Assembly (NCBI GenBank): GCA_030544685.1
Contig: CP086683.1
Location: 1,364,001 to 1,428,000, forward strand
DNA length: 64,000 nt
Source of the DNA: Pseudomonas sp. B21_DOA
GTDB taxonomy: Bacteria; Pseudomonadota; Gammaproteobacteria; Pseudomonadales; Pseudomonadaceae
Direction: 5' to 3'
Shown: one piece after another, positions 41,186 through 52,070 of the stretch
Numbering within the stretch: position 1 is the stretch's first letter
Layout of the letters: the number at the start of each line of letters is the position of its first letter
Position numbers and translations under genes: made by a program
Notes under the pieces: model-generated
What the model was told of the DNA's origin: nothing
Databases searched by the model: none
The model's input: only the letters and a program-made list of their open reading frames with translations

Positions 41186-41369
41186 AGAAAAATTGTAGAC
41201 ATTTTTCTGCTTGATTGTGAACAGTCCAGCCCTTGTGCGCCGTGGCTCTTGGCCCAAAGTCGTAGGGCAGGGCGCTTGACAGCGGTGACTGCCCAGTCTT
41301 GTGGGGACTTTGCGAGGCGCGTATCCTCGCTGACCAGTCTGTCCAACAGTAAAAAAGCGGAATGCCAAA

Positions 41370-42638
41370 ATGTCTGATCTGAAAACTGCCGCTCTCGAAT
41401 ACCACGCCAATCCTCGTCCGGGGAAGCTGAGTGTCGAGCTCACCAAGGCCACTGCTACCGCCCGCGACCTGTCGCTGGCCTACAGCCCCGGCGTAGCTGA
41501 ACCAGTGCGCGAGATCGCTCGCGATCCTGAACTGGCCTACAAATACACCGGCAAGGGCAACCTGGTGGCAGTCATTTCCGATGGCACCGCTATTCTGGGC
41601 CTGGGCAACCTCGGCCCACTGGCTTCCAAGCCTGTAATGGAAGGCAAAGGCGTGCTGTTCAAGCGCTTCGCCGGCATCGACGTATTCGACATCGAAGTCG
41701 ATTCGGAAAGCCCGCAAGCCTTCATCGACACCGTCAAGCGCATCTCCATCACCTTCGGTGGCATCAACCTGGAAGACATCAAAGCGCCAGAGTGCTTTGA
41801 GATCGAACGCGCTCTGATCGAGCAGTGCGATATTCCAGTGTTCCACGATGACCAGCACGGCACCGCGATCGTGACCGCTGCGGGCATGATCAACGCCCTG
41901 GAAATCGCTGGTAAAACCCTGCCGGAAGCGAAGATTGTCTGCCTCGGCGCCGGTGCTGCCGCCATCTCCTGCATGAAACTGCTGGTGAGCATGGGCGCTC
42001 GCATCGAAAACATCTTCATGGTTGACCGTACCGGCGTGATTCACTCCGGCCGTGACGACCTGAACCAGTACAAAGCCGTATTCGCCCACGCTACCGACAA
42101 GCGCACCCTGGCTGACGCATTGGCAGGTGCTGACGTATTCGTCGGTCTGTCCGGTCCGAACCTGCTGAGCGCCGAAGGCCTGCTGTCGATGGCGGCCAAT
42201 CCGATCGTGTTCGCCTGCTCGAACCCGGATCCGGAAATCTCCCCGGAACTGGCGCACGCCACCCGTAGCGACGTGATCATGGCCACCGGCCGTTCGGACT
42301 ACCCGAACCAGGTCAACAACGTGCTGGGCTTCCCGTTCATCTTCCGTGGTGCCCTGGACGTTCGCGCCAAGCGCATCAACGAAGAAATGAAAGTCGCCGC
42401 CGCCAACGCCCTGCGCGAACTGGCCAAACTGCCTGTTCCACAGGACGTGTGCGATGCCTACGGCGGTGCTCCGCTGGAATTCGGCCGTGAGTACATCATT
42501 CCGAAGCCAATGGACAAGCGCCTGATCACCCTGATCTCCGACGCTGTGGCCAAGGCCGCGATCGAGACTGGCGTGGCTACCCTGCCGTATCCGAAGAACT
42601 ACCCGCTGAAAAGCGTGGATGACGTGTTCAACGGTTAA
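41370..42638 (+). CDS. Malic enzyme, short form
   Basis: A 422-residue oxidative decarboxylase of malate to pyruvate. Substrate region SLAYSPGVAEPVREI, metal/catalytic FHDDQHGTAIV, and nucleotide-binding VCLGAGAAAISCMKL are visible. It is the short form without the C-terminal phosphotransacetylase-like domain found in MaeB of enteric bacteria. NAD versus NADP use cannot be decided from sequence with certainty. A terminator follows directly. Confidence 0.92.
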   Translation: MSDLKTAALEYHANPRPGKLSVELTKATATARDLSLAYSPGVAEPVREIARDPELAYKYTGKGNLVAVISDGTAILGLGNLGPLASKPVMEGKGVLFKRFAGIDVFDIEVDSESPQAFIDTVKRISITFGGINLEDIKAPECFEIERALIEQCDIPVFHDDQHGTAIVTAAGMINALEIAGKTLPEAKIVCLGAGAAAISCMKLLVSMGARIENIFMVDRTGVIHSGRDDLNQYKAVFAHATDKRTLADALAGADVFVGLSGPNLLSAEGLLSMAANPIVFACSNPDPEISPELAHATRSDVIMATGRSDYPNQVNNVLGFPFIFRGALDVRAKRINEEMKVAAANALRELAKLPVPQDVCDAYGGAPLEFGREYIIPKPMDKRLITLISDAVAKAAIETGVATLPYPKNYPLKSVDDVFNG

Positions 42639-42647
42639 AAGCAGCCG

Positions 42648-42686
42648 CCCATAAAAAACCCAGCCTGGTGCTGGGTTTTTTATGGG
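42648..42686. terminator. Rho-independent terminator after the malic enzyme gene
   Basis: CCCATAAAAAACCCAGC-CTGGT-GCTGGGTTTTTTATGGG, a long near-perfect stem with T-run in both orientations, lying between convergent malic enzyme (plus) and ponA (minus). Confidence 0.9.
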
Positions 42687-42756
42687 CTACAAGCTGCAAG
42701 CGTGCATCGTTCGCGCTTTTGCTTACCGCTTGTAGCTTGGCGCTTGCAGCTGCTCC
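42686..42756. repeat. AGCTTGCAGCTT-family inverted repeat downstream of ponA
   Basis: GCTACAAGCTGCAAGCG at the left pairs with CGCTTGTAGCTTGGCGCTTGCAGC at the right. Sits between the terminator and the ponA stop. Confidence 0.6.
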
Positions 42757-45204
42757 CTAGAACAGATCGATCGGCGCCTGCTCATCCGCCGGCAGCGGGC
42801 TGCCTGGCACGGTGCCGTTGCCCAGCTCGTTCACCGATGGCGGTGTGTCTTCAGTCTTGAACAGTTCGAAGTAGGCCCCCGGCGTGCTCGGCGTCGCGGC
42901 GCGGCCACTGACCGGATCCACCCGCAGGCTGAGCAAGCCTTCCGGCTCAGGCTGCACATGTGGCGGCTTGTCTTTCAGCGCGGCGGACATGTAATTCATC
43001 CAGATCGGCAGCGCCACGGTGCCGCCGAACTCACGGCGTCCGAGGCTTTCCGGTTGGTCGAAACCGGTCCACACCGTGGTCACGTAATCGGCGTTGTAGC
43101 CGGAGAACCACGCATCTTTCGATTCGTTGGTGGTACCGGTCTTGCCAGCGATGTCGCTGCGGCCCATGGCCAGTGCGCGACGGCCGGTACCGAGCTTGAT
43201 CACGTCCTGCAGCATGCTGTTGAGGATGTAGGTGGTACGTCCATCGACAATCCGCTCGGCCACGGCCGGCGCTTGCGGCACTGCCGGGTTGCCCGGCGCT
43301 TCACCGGCAACCGGGGCGGCATTGACCGTGAACGACTCGGTGGCTGGCGCAGCGATACCGTCGGTCGCCGCACCACCCTGTGGCACGGTCGGCGGGTTGG
43401 CGACAAACAGCGTGTCGCCGTTACGGCTCTCGATCTTGTCGATGATGTACGGAGTGATCTTGTAGCCGCCGTTGGCAAAGGTGCTCCAGCCGGTGGCGAT
43501 TTCCATCGGCGTCAGCGTCGCGGTACCGAGTGCCAGCGACAGGTTCGGCGGCAGGTCCTGCTTGTTGAAACCGAAGCGGGTGATGTAGTCGATGGTCTTG
43601 CCCACGCCCATGGCTTGCAGCAAGCGGATCGACACCAGGTTGCGCGACTTGTACAGCGCTTCACGCAGGCGGATCGGGCCGAGGAAGGTATTGGTGTCGT
43701 TTTTCGGTCGCCAGACCTTGTCCAGGTATTCGTCGACGAACACGATCGGCGCATCGTTGACCAGGGTGGCGGCGGTGTAACCGTTATCCAGCGCGGCGCT
43801 GTAAACGAACGGTTTGAAGCTCGACCCCGGCTGACGCTTGGCCTGCAGAGCGCGGTTATAGTTGCTCTGCTCGAAGGCAAAACCGCCGACCAGCGAACGG
43901 ATCGCGCCGTTCTGCGGATCCAGGGACACCAGCGCGCCCTGCGCCTGCGGTATCTGGCTGAATTTCAGCGAATTGTCTTTTTGGCGCTGCACGCGAATCA
44001 GATCACCGACCTGCGCGACATCCGACGGCTGACGCGGGTTGGCGCCCATGCTGTTGGTATTGAGGAACGGCCGCGCCCATTTCATCGTGTCCCAGGCAAC
44101 GTGCTCTTCACCGGTGCGGGTCAACACTTGCAGGCCGGTTTTATCGACTTGGGTGACGATCGCAGGTTCCAGGCTGCTGATGGTGCGCTGCTTGGTCAGC
44201 TCGCTGGCCCAGGCTTCGCGAGTCTTGCCCGGCAGGCGCGACTCGGGGCCGCGGTAGCCGTGGCGCTGGTCGTAGGTCATCAAACCTTCGTGCAGCGCGG
44301 TGTTGGCCATTTCCTGCAGATTGCTCGGCACTGTGGTGGTGACGCGGAAACCTTCGGTGTAGGCGTCGCTGCCATAACGACCAACCATTTCGGCGCGGGC
44401 CATTTCGGCGATGTACGGTGCGTTCACTTCCGGCGTCGGCACGTGGTAGCTGGCGTTCAGCGGCTCGTTGATCGCCGCGGTGTAGTCGGCCTCGCTGATC
44501 TTGCCCAGCTTGTACATGCGCCCGAGGATCCAGTCGCGGCGTTCTTTACTGCGCGCCGGGTTGGCCAACGGGTTGAAACGCGACGGTGCTTTCGGCAGGC
44601 CGGCGATCATCGCCATCTGCGCCAGGCTGACGTCACGGATCGATTTGCCGTAATACACCTGCGCCGCCGCCTCGATGCCGTAGGCGCGGTTGCCCAGATA
44701 GATCTTGTTGACGTACAGCTCAAGGATCTCGTCCTTGGTCAGCTGCCGCTCGATCTGCAGGGCCAGGAGAATTTCAGTGGTTTTACGCGAGAAGCTGCGC
44801 TCGCTGGTGAGGAAGAAGTTCTTCGCCACCTGCATGGTGATGGTGCTGCCGCCGGACTGAATGTGTCCGCTTTTGACCAGTTGGGTCGCCGCGCGCATCA
44901 GGCTGCTCGGGTCGACGCCATAGTGATTGGCAAAATTGTCGTCTTCAGCACTTAGTAACGCATTAATGAAATTGGGCGGAATGTCGGCGAAACGGATCGG
45001 TGTACGGCGCATTTCGCCAAATTCTGCGATCAACTTGTTGTCGCTGCTGTAGACGCGCAGAGGAATCTGCAACTGAATGCTTCTCAGCGCCTCCACAGAC
45101 GGCAAACCCGGACTAAGGTAAAGAAAGGCGCCGCTGAGACCTAAGAGCAGTCCGCAGAAAACGGCGACGATGGACCAACCGAAAAATTTCAGCAGACGAA
45201 TCAA
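42757..45204 (-). CDS. mrcA: Penicillin-binding protein 1A
   Basis: An 815-residue bifunctional peptidoglycan synthase. N-terminal membrane anchor (about 10-30), family-51 glycosyltransferase with SAEDDNFANHYGVD, an OB-like insertion, and a transpeptidase domain with SSFKPF (Ser nucleophile), KSRN and AGKTGTTN. Also known as ponA in Pseudomonas. Divergent from pilM, as is conserved in the genus; a -10 hexamer lies about 100 nt upstream. Confidence 0.95.
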   Translation of the reverse strand: MIRLLKFFGWSIVAVFCGLLLGLSGAFLYLSPGLPSVEALRSIQLQIPLRVYSSDNKLIAEFGEMRRTPIRFADIPPNFINALLSAEDDNFANHYGVDPSSLMRAATQLVKSGHIQSGGSTITMQVAKNFFLTSERSFSRKTTEILLALQIERQLTKDEILELYVNKIYLGNRAYGIEAAAQVYYGKSIRDVSLAQMAMIAGLPKAPSRFNPLANPARSKERRDWILGRMYKLGKISEADYTAAINEPLNASYHVPTPEVNAPYIAEMARAEMVGRYGSDAYTEGFRVTTTVPSNLQEMANTALHEGLMTYDQRHGYRGPESRLPGKTREAWASELTKQRTISSLEPAIVTQVDKTGLQVLTRTGEEHVAWDTMKWARPFLNTNSMGANPRQPSDVAQVGDLIRVQRQKDNSLKFSQIPQAQGALVSLDPQNGAIRSLVGGFAFEQSNYNRALQAKRQPGSSFKPFVYSAALDNGYTAATLVNDAPIVFVDEYLDKVWRPKNDTNTFLGPIRLREALYKSRNLVSIRLLQAMGVGKTIDYITRFGFNKQDLPPNLSLALGTATLTPMEIATGWSTFANGGYKITPYIIDKIESRNGDTLFVANPPTVPQGGAATDGIAAPATESFTVNAAPVAGEAPGNPAVPQAPAVAERIVDGRTTYILNSMLQDVIKLGTGRRALAMGRSDIAGKTGTTNESKDAWFSGYNADYVTTVWTGFDQPESLGRREFGGTVALPIWMNYMSAALKDKPPHVQPEPEGLLSLRVDPVSGRAATPSTPGAYFELFKTEDTPPSVNELGNGTVPGSPLPADEQAPIDLF

Positions 45205-45305
45205 GGCTTTTGGACATCCAGGGCAAAGAATGAATTTGGCACGGGGCTGCGGTTACACACAGAGCCATCCGCGCGGGCAGTAAAAAGCGGAAAAAATCGC
45301 TGGGC

Positions 45306-45311
45306 ATTATA
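45306..45311 (-). promoter_or_regulatory. Perfect -10 hexamer (TATAAT) upstream of mrcA
   Basis: On the minus strand TATAAT, about 100 nt before the mrcA start. No good -35 is at 16-18 nt; ATGACG is 19 nt away. The assignment is tentative. Confidence 0.4.
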
Positions 45312-45393
45312 AGCACTTTTCCGTCGGGGGCGTCATTGGCGCTTCTGTCAAGACGGGGGTCAAGGAACGCAATGCGTATTACAGAGTCCGTAA

Positions 45394-46484
<1,091 letters not shown>

Positions 46485-46485
<1 letters not shown>

Positions 46486-47051
46486 TGGCGCGGATCAACC
46501 TTCTACCCTGGCGCGAGGAGCGCCGCGAAGAGCGGCGCAAACGCTTCCTGCTGATCCTGATCGGCGTGCTCGCCGGCTCGATCGGCGCAGTGCTGATTGC
46601 CGATCAGATCATCAGCGCAGCGATCGAGCGGCAGATGGCGCGCAACGATTACATCGGCAAACAGATCGCCGTGGTCGACGAACGCATCAAGCAGATCAGT
46701 GAGCTCAAGGCGCGCCGCCAGCAACTGGTCGAGCGCATGCGCATCATTCAGGACCTGCAGGGCAACCGGCAGATCAGCGGGCGGATCTTCGATCAACTGG
46801 CGCGTACGTTGCCGGACGGTGTGTATTTCACCGATGTGAAAATGGCCGGCAAGACCCTGTCCATCAGTGGTGCGGCCGAGTCGAACAATCGGGTTTCCGA
46901 GCTGATGCGCAACCTTGATGCGTCCGACTGGTTCGACGCGCCGAGCCTGAATGAGGTCAAGACGACCAGCGCCGATCAGGTCGAACAGGCCAATGTCTTT
47001 CAGTTGACCGTTCGTCAGACCCAGCCCAAGGTGCCGGAGGACGAGCAATGA
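46485..47051 (+). CDS. pilN: Type IV pilus assembly protein PilN
   Basis: 188 residues. The cytoplasmic N-terminus ARINLLPWREERREER is the conserved PilM-binding motif. A membrane span is at about 21-42, then a coiled-coil and a small periplasmic ferredoxin-like domain. It pairs with PilO, whose gene starts 4 bp before the pilN stop. Confidence 0.95.
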
Positions 47052-47671
47052 AAGCCTCCGAGTGGCTGCTAAGCCTGCGCAATATCGATTTCAACGACCT
47101 CGACACCAGCAATATCGGCTCCTGGCCGCCAGCGGTGAAAACCCTGTGCGGTGCGCTGGTGATGGTGTTGATCCTCGCGCTTGGCTATTACTTCTTCATC
47201 AGTGATATGGAAAATCAGCTCGAGCTCAAGCGCGAAGAGGAAACCACCCTCAAGGAGCAGTTCGCCAGCAAGGCGCGGTTGTCGGCAAACCTTGAGCTGT
47301 ACACCCAGCAGATGAAAGAAATGGAAAACACCTTCGGCGTGTTGCTGCGGCAATTGCCCAGCGACACCGAAGTCCCGGGCCTGCTTGAAGACATCACCCG
47401 AACCGGTCTGGGCAGCGGCCTGGAGTTCGAAGAGATCAAGCTGCTGCCGGAAGTGACCCAACCGTTCTATATTGAACTGCCGATCCAGATCACCGTGACT
47501 GGCGCCTATCATGACCTTGCGACCTTCGTCAGCGGCGTCGCCGGCCTTCCGCGCATCGTCACCCTGCACGATTTCGAACTGGCGCCGGCCAACCCCGAAG
47601 GCGGGCCGAAGCTGCGCATGAGTATTCTTGCCAAGACGTACCGCTATAACGACAAGGGGCTGGAAAAATGA
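47048..47671 (+). CDS. pilO: Type IV pilus assembly protein PilO
   Basis: 207 residues: short cytoplasmic segment, membrane span about 35-55 (TLCGALVMVLILALGYYFFI), coiled-coil, and a periplasmic domain. Forms heterodimers with PilN in the inner-membrane alignment complex. ATGA overlaps at both ends show tight coupling. Confidence 0.95.
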   Translation: MKASEWLLSLRNIDFNDLDTSNIGSWPPAVKTLCGALVMVLILALGYYFFISDMENQLELKREEETTLKEQFASKARLSANLELYTQQMKEMENTFGVLLRQLPSDTEVPGLLEDITRTGLGSGLEFEEIKLLPEVTQPFYIELPIQITVTGAYHDLATFVSGVAGLPRIVTLHDFELAPANPEGGPKLRMSILAKTYRYNDKGLEK

Positions 47672-48192
47672 CCCCGATTCGTTATCTCGTCCTGCCCATG
47701 ATGCTGGCGTTAAGCGGCTGCGGTGGCGGCGATGACTTCAGCGACCTCGACGCGTACCTCAACGAAGTGCGCCTGCGTCCGGCGGGCAGGATTGAACCAA
47801 CGCCGACATTCCGGTCTTACCCCACATTCACTTACAGCGCCGCCAACCTGCGCAGTCCGTTTTCGCGGCAGGCGCGGGTCGATCTTGCCGGGCAGAAGCA
47901 CGGCTCGCGCAACGTCAAACCCGACCCCAGCCGGGTCAAGCAATACCTTGAAGGGTTCAATATCGAGCAGTTCGAAATGGTCGGCACGATTGCCAATGCC
48001 TCGGGCTCGTTTGCGCTGCTGCGCGGCGCGGGCGGAGTGCATCGCCTCAAGGTCGGCGACTACCTGGGCCGCAACGACGGCCGGATCGTCGCCATCAGCG
48101 CCACCCAGGTCGATGTCGTCGAGATCGTGCCCGACGGCGCCGGCGCCTGGCTGGAGCGGCCGCGCACCATTCCTTTGAAAGAGCACTCATAG
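47668..48192 (+). CDS. pilP: Type IV pilus assembly lipoprotein PilP
   Basis: 174 residues with a lipoprotein signal MTPIRYLVLPMMLALSG-C (lipobox LSGC). The C-terminal beta domain (GSFALLRGAGGVHRLKVGDYLGRNDGRI) contacts the PilQ secretin. Links the PilNO inner-membrane complex to the outer-membrane pore. Confidence 0.95.
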   Translation: MTPIRYLVLPMMLALSGCGGGDDFSDLDAYLNEVRLRPAGRIEPTPTFRSYPTFTYSAANLRSPFSRQARVDLAGQKHGSRNVKPDPSRVKQYLEGFNIEQFEMVGTIANASGSFALLRGAGGVHRLKVGDYLGRNDGRIVAISATQVDVVEIVPDGAGAWLERPRTIPLKEHS

Positions 48193-48205
48193 TGGAAGTC
48201 GAACA

Positions 48206-50284
48206 ATGAACAGGATTTTCTCCACCCTCGGTTTTTCGCTATGGATAGCGCTGGTGTCACCGATGGTAATGGCGGCCAGTCTGAAAGCGCTGGATGTCGC
48301 CGCGCTGCCGGGTGACCGCGTCGAACTGAAGCTGTCGTTCGACGGCCCGCCACCACAGCCCAAGGGCTACACAACCGAGTCACCGGCACGCATTGCACTG
48401 GATCTGCCGGGCGTGACCAGCCAGTTGGCCAACAGGAATCTTGATCTGGGCAGCGGCAACGCGCGCACGGCCACGGTAGCCGAAGCCAAGGATCGCACGC
48501 GGCTGATTGTCAGCCTGACGCAATTGGCGCCGTACAGCACGCGGGTCGAAGGCAATAATCTGTTCGTCGTGGTCGGCCAGGGCGCCTCGACGACTGCGCC
48601 GCGCCCGGCCGCCGTTGCACCGCGTGCCGCCACGGCCAGTGCGGCACCCACCAGATCTTCGCTGCCGCGCAGCCGGGCGATTCGCGGCGTCGATTTCCAG
48701 CGCGGCACCGAAGGCGAGGGCAACGTGGTCATCGACCTCTCTGATCCGACCATTGCCCCGGATATCCAGGAGCACGACGGCAAGATCATCCTCAGCTTCG
48801 CTCGAACGCAATTGCCGGAAAAACTCCGCGTGCGCCTCGACGTCAAGGACTTCGCGACCCCGGTGCAGTTCGTCAACGCAGCAGTTACCGGCGATCGCAC
48901 GGTGATCAGCGTCGAGCCCAGCGGCACCTTCGACTATTCCACGTTCCAGACCGACAACAAGCTCACCGTGAGCGTTCGGCCGATGAGCGTCGACGACCTG
49001 CAAAAGCGCAACGCCGACCGTCAGGCCTATGTCGGCGACAAGCTCTCGCTGAATTTTCAGGACATCGACGTGCGCTCGGTGCTGCAACTGATCGCTGACT
49101 TCACCAATCTCAACCTCGTGGCAAGCGACACGGTGCAGGGCGGCATCACGTTGCGCCTGCAGAACGTGCCGTGGGACCAGGCACTGGATCTGGTGCTGAA
49201 AACCAAGGGCCTGGATAAACGCAAGATCGGTAACGTGCTGCTCGTCGCGCCGGCCGATGAAATCGCCGCCCGTGAGCGTCAGGAGCTGGAGTCGCAGAAG
49301 CAGATCGCCGAGCTGGCGCCATTGCGTCGCGAGTTGCTGCAGGTCAATTACGCCAAGGCGGCGGACATTGCCAAGCTGTTCCAGTCGGTGACCAGTGCCG
49401 AAGCCAAGGTCGACGAGCGCGGTTCGATTACCGTTGATGAGCGGACCAACAACATCATTGCCTACCAGACCCAGGATCGCCTCGACGAATTGCGGCGGAT
49501 CGTCGCGCAACTGGATATTCCGGTGCGCCAGGTGATGATCGAGGCGCGCATCGTTGAGGCCAACGTCGATTATGACAAGAGCCTGGGCGTGCGCTGGGGC
49601 GGTTCGGTGCAGAACAAGGGCAACTGGAACGCCTCCGGGGTCAACGGTTCGTCGAGCACGATCGGCACGCCGGGCAGCACCGGCACCAACTCGCCGTTCG
49701 TCGACATGGGCACGGTCAACAACACTTCGGGGATCGGTATCGCTTTCATCACCGACAACGTGTTGCTGGATCTGGAACTGACGGCGATGGAAAAGACCGG
49801 CAACGGCGAAATCGTCTCGCAGCCGAAGGTGGTCACTTCGGACAAGGAAACCGCGAAGATCCTCAAAGGCACCGAGATTCCCTATCAGGAGGCCAGCTCC
49901 AGCGGCGCCACGTCGGTGTCGTTCAAGGAGGCCTCGCTGTCACTGGAAGTCACCCCGCAGATCACGCCCGACAACCGCATCATCATGGAGGTCAAGGTCA
50001 CCAAGGATGAGCCCGACTACCTGAACAAAGTGCAGGATGTGCCGCCGATCAAGAAAAACGAGGTCAACGCCAAAGTGCTGGTGAATGACGGCGAGACCAT
50101 CGTAATCGGCGGTGTTTTTTCAAATACTCAAAGCAAGGTCGTAGATAAGGTGCCATTTCTTGGCGATGTGCCGTATCTTGGCCGCCTTTTCCGGCGTGAT
50201 GTGGTTTCGGAGAAAAAATCCGAGCTGCTGGTATTTCTCACTCCGCGTATCATGAATAACCAGGCGATTGCTGTGAGTCGTTGA
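48206..50284 (+). CDS. pilQ: Type IV pilus secretin PilQ
   Basis: A 692-residue outer-membrane secretin. Signal peptide (about 1-23), two AMIN-type peptidoglycan-binding modules (about 25-270), N0/N1 domains ([20 protein letters not shown] and following), and the secretin core with [15 protein letters not shown] near the end. 13 nt after pilP. Complete, with no frameshift. Confidence 0.95.
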   Translation: MNRIFSTLGFSLWIALVSPMVMAASLKALDVAALPGDRVELKLSFDGPPPQPKGYTTESPARIALDLPGVTSQLANRNLDLGSGNARTATVAEAKDRTRLIVSLTQLAPYSTRVEGNNLFVVVGQGASTTAPRPAAVAPRAATASAAPTRSSLPRSRAIRGVDFQRGTEGEGNVVIDLSDPTIAPDIQEHDGKIILSFARTQLPEKLRVRLDVKDFATPVQFVNAAVTGDRTVISVEPSGTFDYSTFQTDNKLTVSVRPMSVDDLQKRNADRQAYVGDKLSLNFQDIDVRSVLQLIADFTNLNLVASDTVQGGITLRLQNVPWDQALDLVLKTKGLDKRKIGNVLLVAPADEIAARERQELESQKQIAELAPLRRELLQVNYAKAADIAKLFQSVTSAEAKVDERGSITVDERTNNIIAYQTQDRLDELRRIVAQLDIPVRQVMIEARIVEANVDYDKSLGVRWGGSVQNKGNWNASGVNGSSSTIGTPGSTGTNSPFVDMGTVNNTSGIGIAFITDNVLLDLELTAMEKTGNGEIVSQPKVVTSDKETAKILKGTEIPYQEASSSGATSVSFKEASLSLEVTPQITPDNRIIMEVKVTKDEPDYLNKVQDVPPIKKNEVNAKVLVNDGETIVIGGVFSNTQSKVVDKVPFLGDVPYLGRLFRRDVVSEKKSELLVFLTPRIMNNQAIAVSR

Positions 50285-50288
50285 TTCT

Positions 50289-50807
50289 GTGCGAAATTTG
50301 ATACTTGTAGGACCGATGGGTGCTGGCAAAAGCACCATCGGCCGATTGCTGGCCAAAGAGCTGCGCCTGCCGTTCAAGGATTCCGACAAGGAAATTGAGC
50401 TGCGCACGGGTGCCAATATCCCATGGATCTTCGACAAGGAAGGCGAGCCCGGCTTTCGTGACCGCGAGCAGGCGATGATCGCCGAGCTGTGCGCGTTCGA
50501 TGGCGTGGTGCTGGCGACCGGCGGCGGCGCAGTGATGCGTGATGCCAATCGCAAGGCCCTGCATGAGGGCGGGCGCGTGGTGTATCTGCACGCCTCCGTC
50601 GAGCAGCAGGTCGGCCGCACTTCCCGCGATCGCAATCGGCCGCTGCTGCGCACCGCCGATCCGGCGAAAACTTTGCGTGACCTGCTCGAAATCCGTGATC
50701 CGCTTTATCGGGAAATCGCCGATCTGGTGGTGGAAACCGACGAGCGGCCGCCACGCATGGTGGTGCTCGACATTCTCGACCGCCTCGCGCAGTTGCCACC
50801 CCGTTAA
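50289..50807 (+). CDS. aroK: Shikimate kinase
   Basis: A 172-residue kinase phosphorylating shikimate. Walker [10 protein letters not shown] (residues about 8-16), DSDKEIE and the GGGAVM shikimate-binding stretch are clear. GTG start at 50289, 4 nt after the pilQ stop, so probably read through from pil. Confidence 0.95.
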   Translation: MRNLILVGPMGAGKSTIGRLLAKELRLPFKDSDKEIELRTGANIPWIFDKEGEPGFRDREQAMIAELCAFDGVVLATGGGAVMRDANRKALHEGGRVVYLHASVEQQVGRTSRDRNRPLLRTADPAKTLRDLLEIRDPLYREIADLVVETDERPPRMVVLDILDRLAQLPPR

Positions 50808-50959
50808 AGCATCGGCGGAAATGCGCTATTCTCGGCGTCCTGTCAGCGTCCGCCGAGGGTGTGGCGGATGCCGGGCGAGCGGCGTCATACCGCTACAGGC
50901 CGCAGAACACCAATAATTTCAGGGCAGGATGCCTGCTTCCATCTTCACTGTGGGGACAC

Positions 50960-52060
50960 ATGCAGACACTCAAGGTCGATCTAGGCGAGCGCAGCTACCC
51001 GATTCATATTGGCGAAGGTCTGTTGGATCAGCCGGAACTGCTGGCGCCGCATATCCACGGGCGGCAGGTGGCAATCATCTCCAACGAAACCGTCGCGCCG
51101 CTCTATCTCGAACGTCTGACCCGCAGCCTGGCGCAGTTCTCGGTGATCTCGGTGGTGTTGCCTGATGGCGAAGCCTTCAAGAACTGGGAAACCCTGCAAC
51201 TGGTTTTCGATGGTTTGCTGACCGCCCGTCATGACCGCCGCACCACCGTGATCGCCTTGGGCGGCGGGGTGATCGGCGACATGGCCGGTTTCGCGGCCGC
51301 CTGTTATCAGCGCGGTGTCGATTTCATCCAGATTCCTACCACGCTGTTGTCGCAGGTCGATTCGTCGGTCGGCGGCAAGACCGGCATCAACCATCCGCTG
51401 GGCAAGAACATGGTCGGCGCGTTCTATCAGCCGAACGTAGTGCTGATCGATACCGCATCGTTGAAAACCCTGCCGCAGCGCGAGTTGTCGGCGGGTCTGG
51501 CGGAGGTCATCAAGTACGGCTTGATCTGCGACGAGCCGTTCCTGACCTGGCTCGAGGAAAACGTCGACGCCCTGCGCGCGCTGGATCAGGCCGCGCTGAC
51601 CTATGCGATCGAGCGTTCCTGCGCGGCCAAGGCTGCGGTGGTCGGCGCCGATGAAAAGGAAACCGGCGTGCGCGCCACGCTCAATCTCGGCCATACCTTC
51701 GGCCACGCCATCGAAACCCACATGGGCTATGGTGTCTGGCTGCATGGCGAGGCGGTGGCGGCTGGTACCGTGATGGCGCTTGAAATGTCCGCGCGCCTGG
51801 GCTGGATCAGCGAGCAGGAGCGTGATCGCGGCATTCGTCTGTTCCAGCGGGCCGGTCTGCCGGTCATTCCGCCTGAAGAGATGAGCGAAGCCGATTTTCT
51901 CCAACACATGGCAATTGATAAAAAAGTGATCGACGGTCGTCTGCGCCTGGTGCTGCTGCGCCGGATGGGCGAAGCGGTAGTGACCGACGATTATCCGAAA
52001 GAGGTTCTACAGGCCACGCTGGGAGCGGATTACCGCGCCCTGGCTCAGCTTAAAGGTTAA
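50960..52060 (+). CDS. aroB: 3-dehydroquinate synthase
   Basis: A 366-residue NAD- and Zn-dependent enzyme making 3-dehydroquinate from DAHP. NAD loop [35 protein letters not shown], and metal ligands in [11 protein letters not shown] and [10 protein letters not shown] are visible. ATG at 50960 follows GGGGAC; the longer upstream reading is not family-like. aroK-aroB-damX order is conserved. Confidence 0.96.
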   Translation: MQTLKVDLGERSYPIHIGEGLLDQPELLAPHIHGRQVAIISNETVAPLYLERLTRSLAQFSVISVVLPDGEAFKNWETLQLVFDGLLTARHDRRTTVIALGGGVIGDMAGFAAACYQRGVDFIQIPTTLLSQVDSSVGGKTGINHPLGKNMVGAFYQPNVVLIDTASLKTLPQRELSAGLAEVIKYGLICDEPFLTWLEENVDALRALDQAALTYAIERSCAAKAAVVGADEKETGVRATLNLGHTFGHAIETHMGYGVWLHGEAVAAGTVMALEMSARLGWISEQERDRGIRLFQRAGLPVIPPEEMSEADFLQHMAIDKKVIDGRLRLVLLRRMGEAVVTDDYPKEVLQATLGADYRALAQLKG

Positions 52061-52070
52061 AACGATTCCG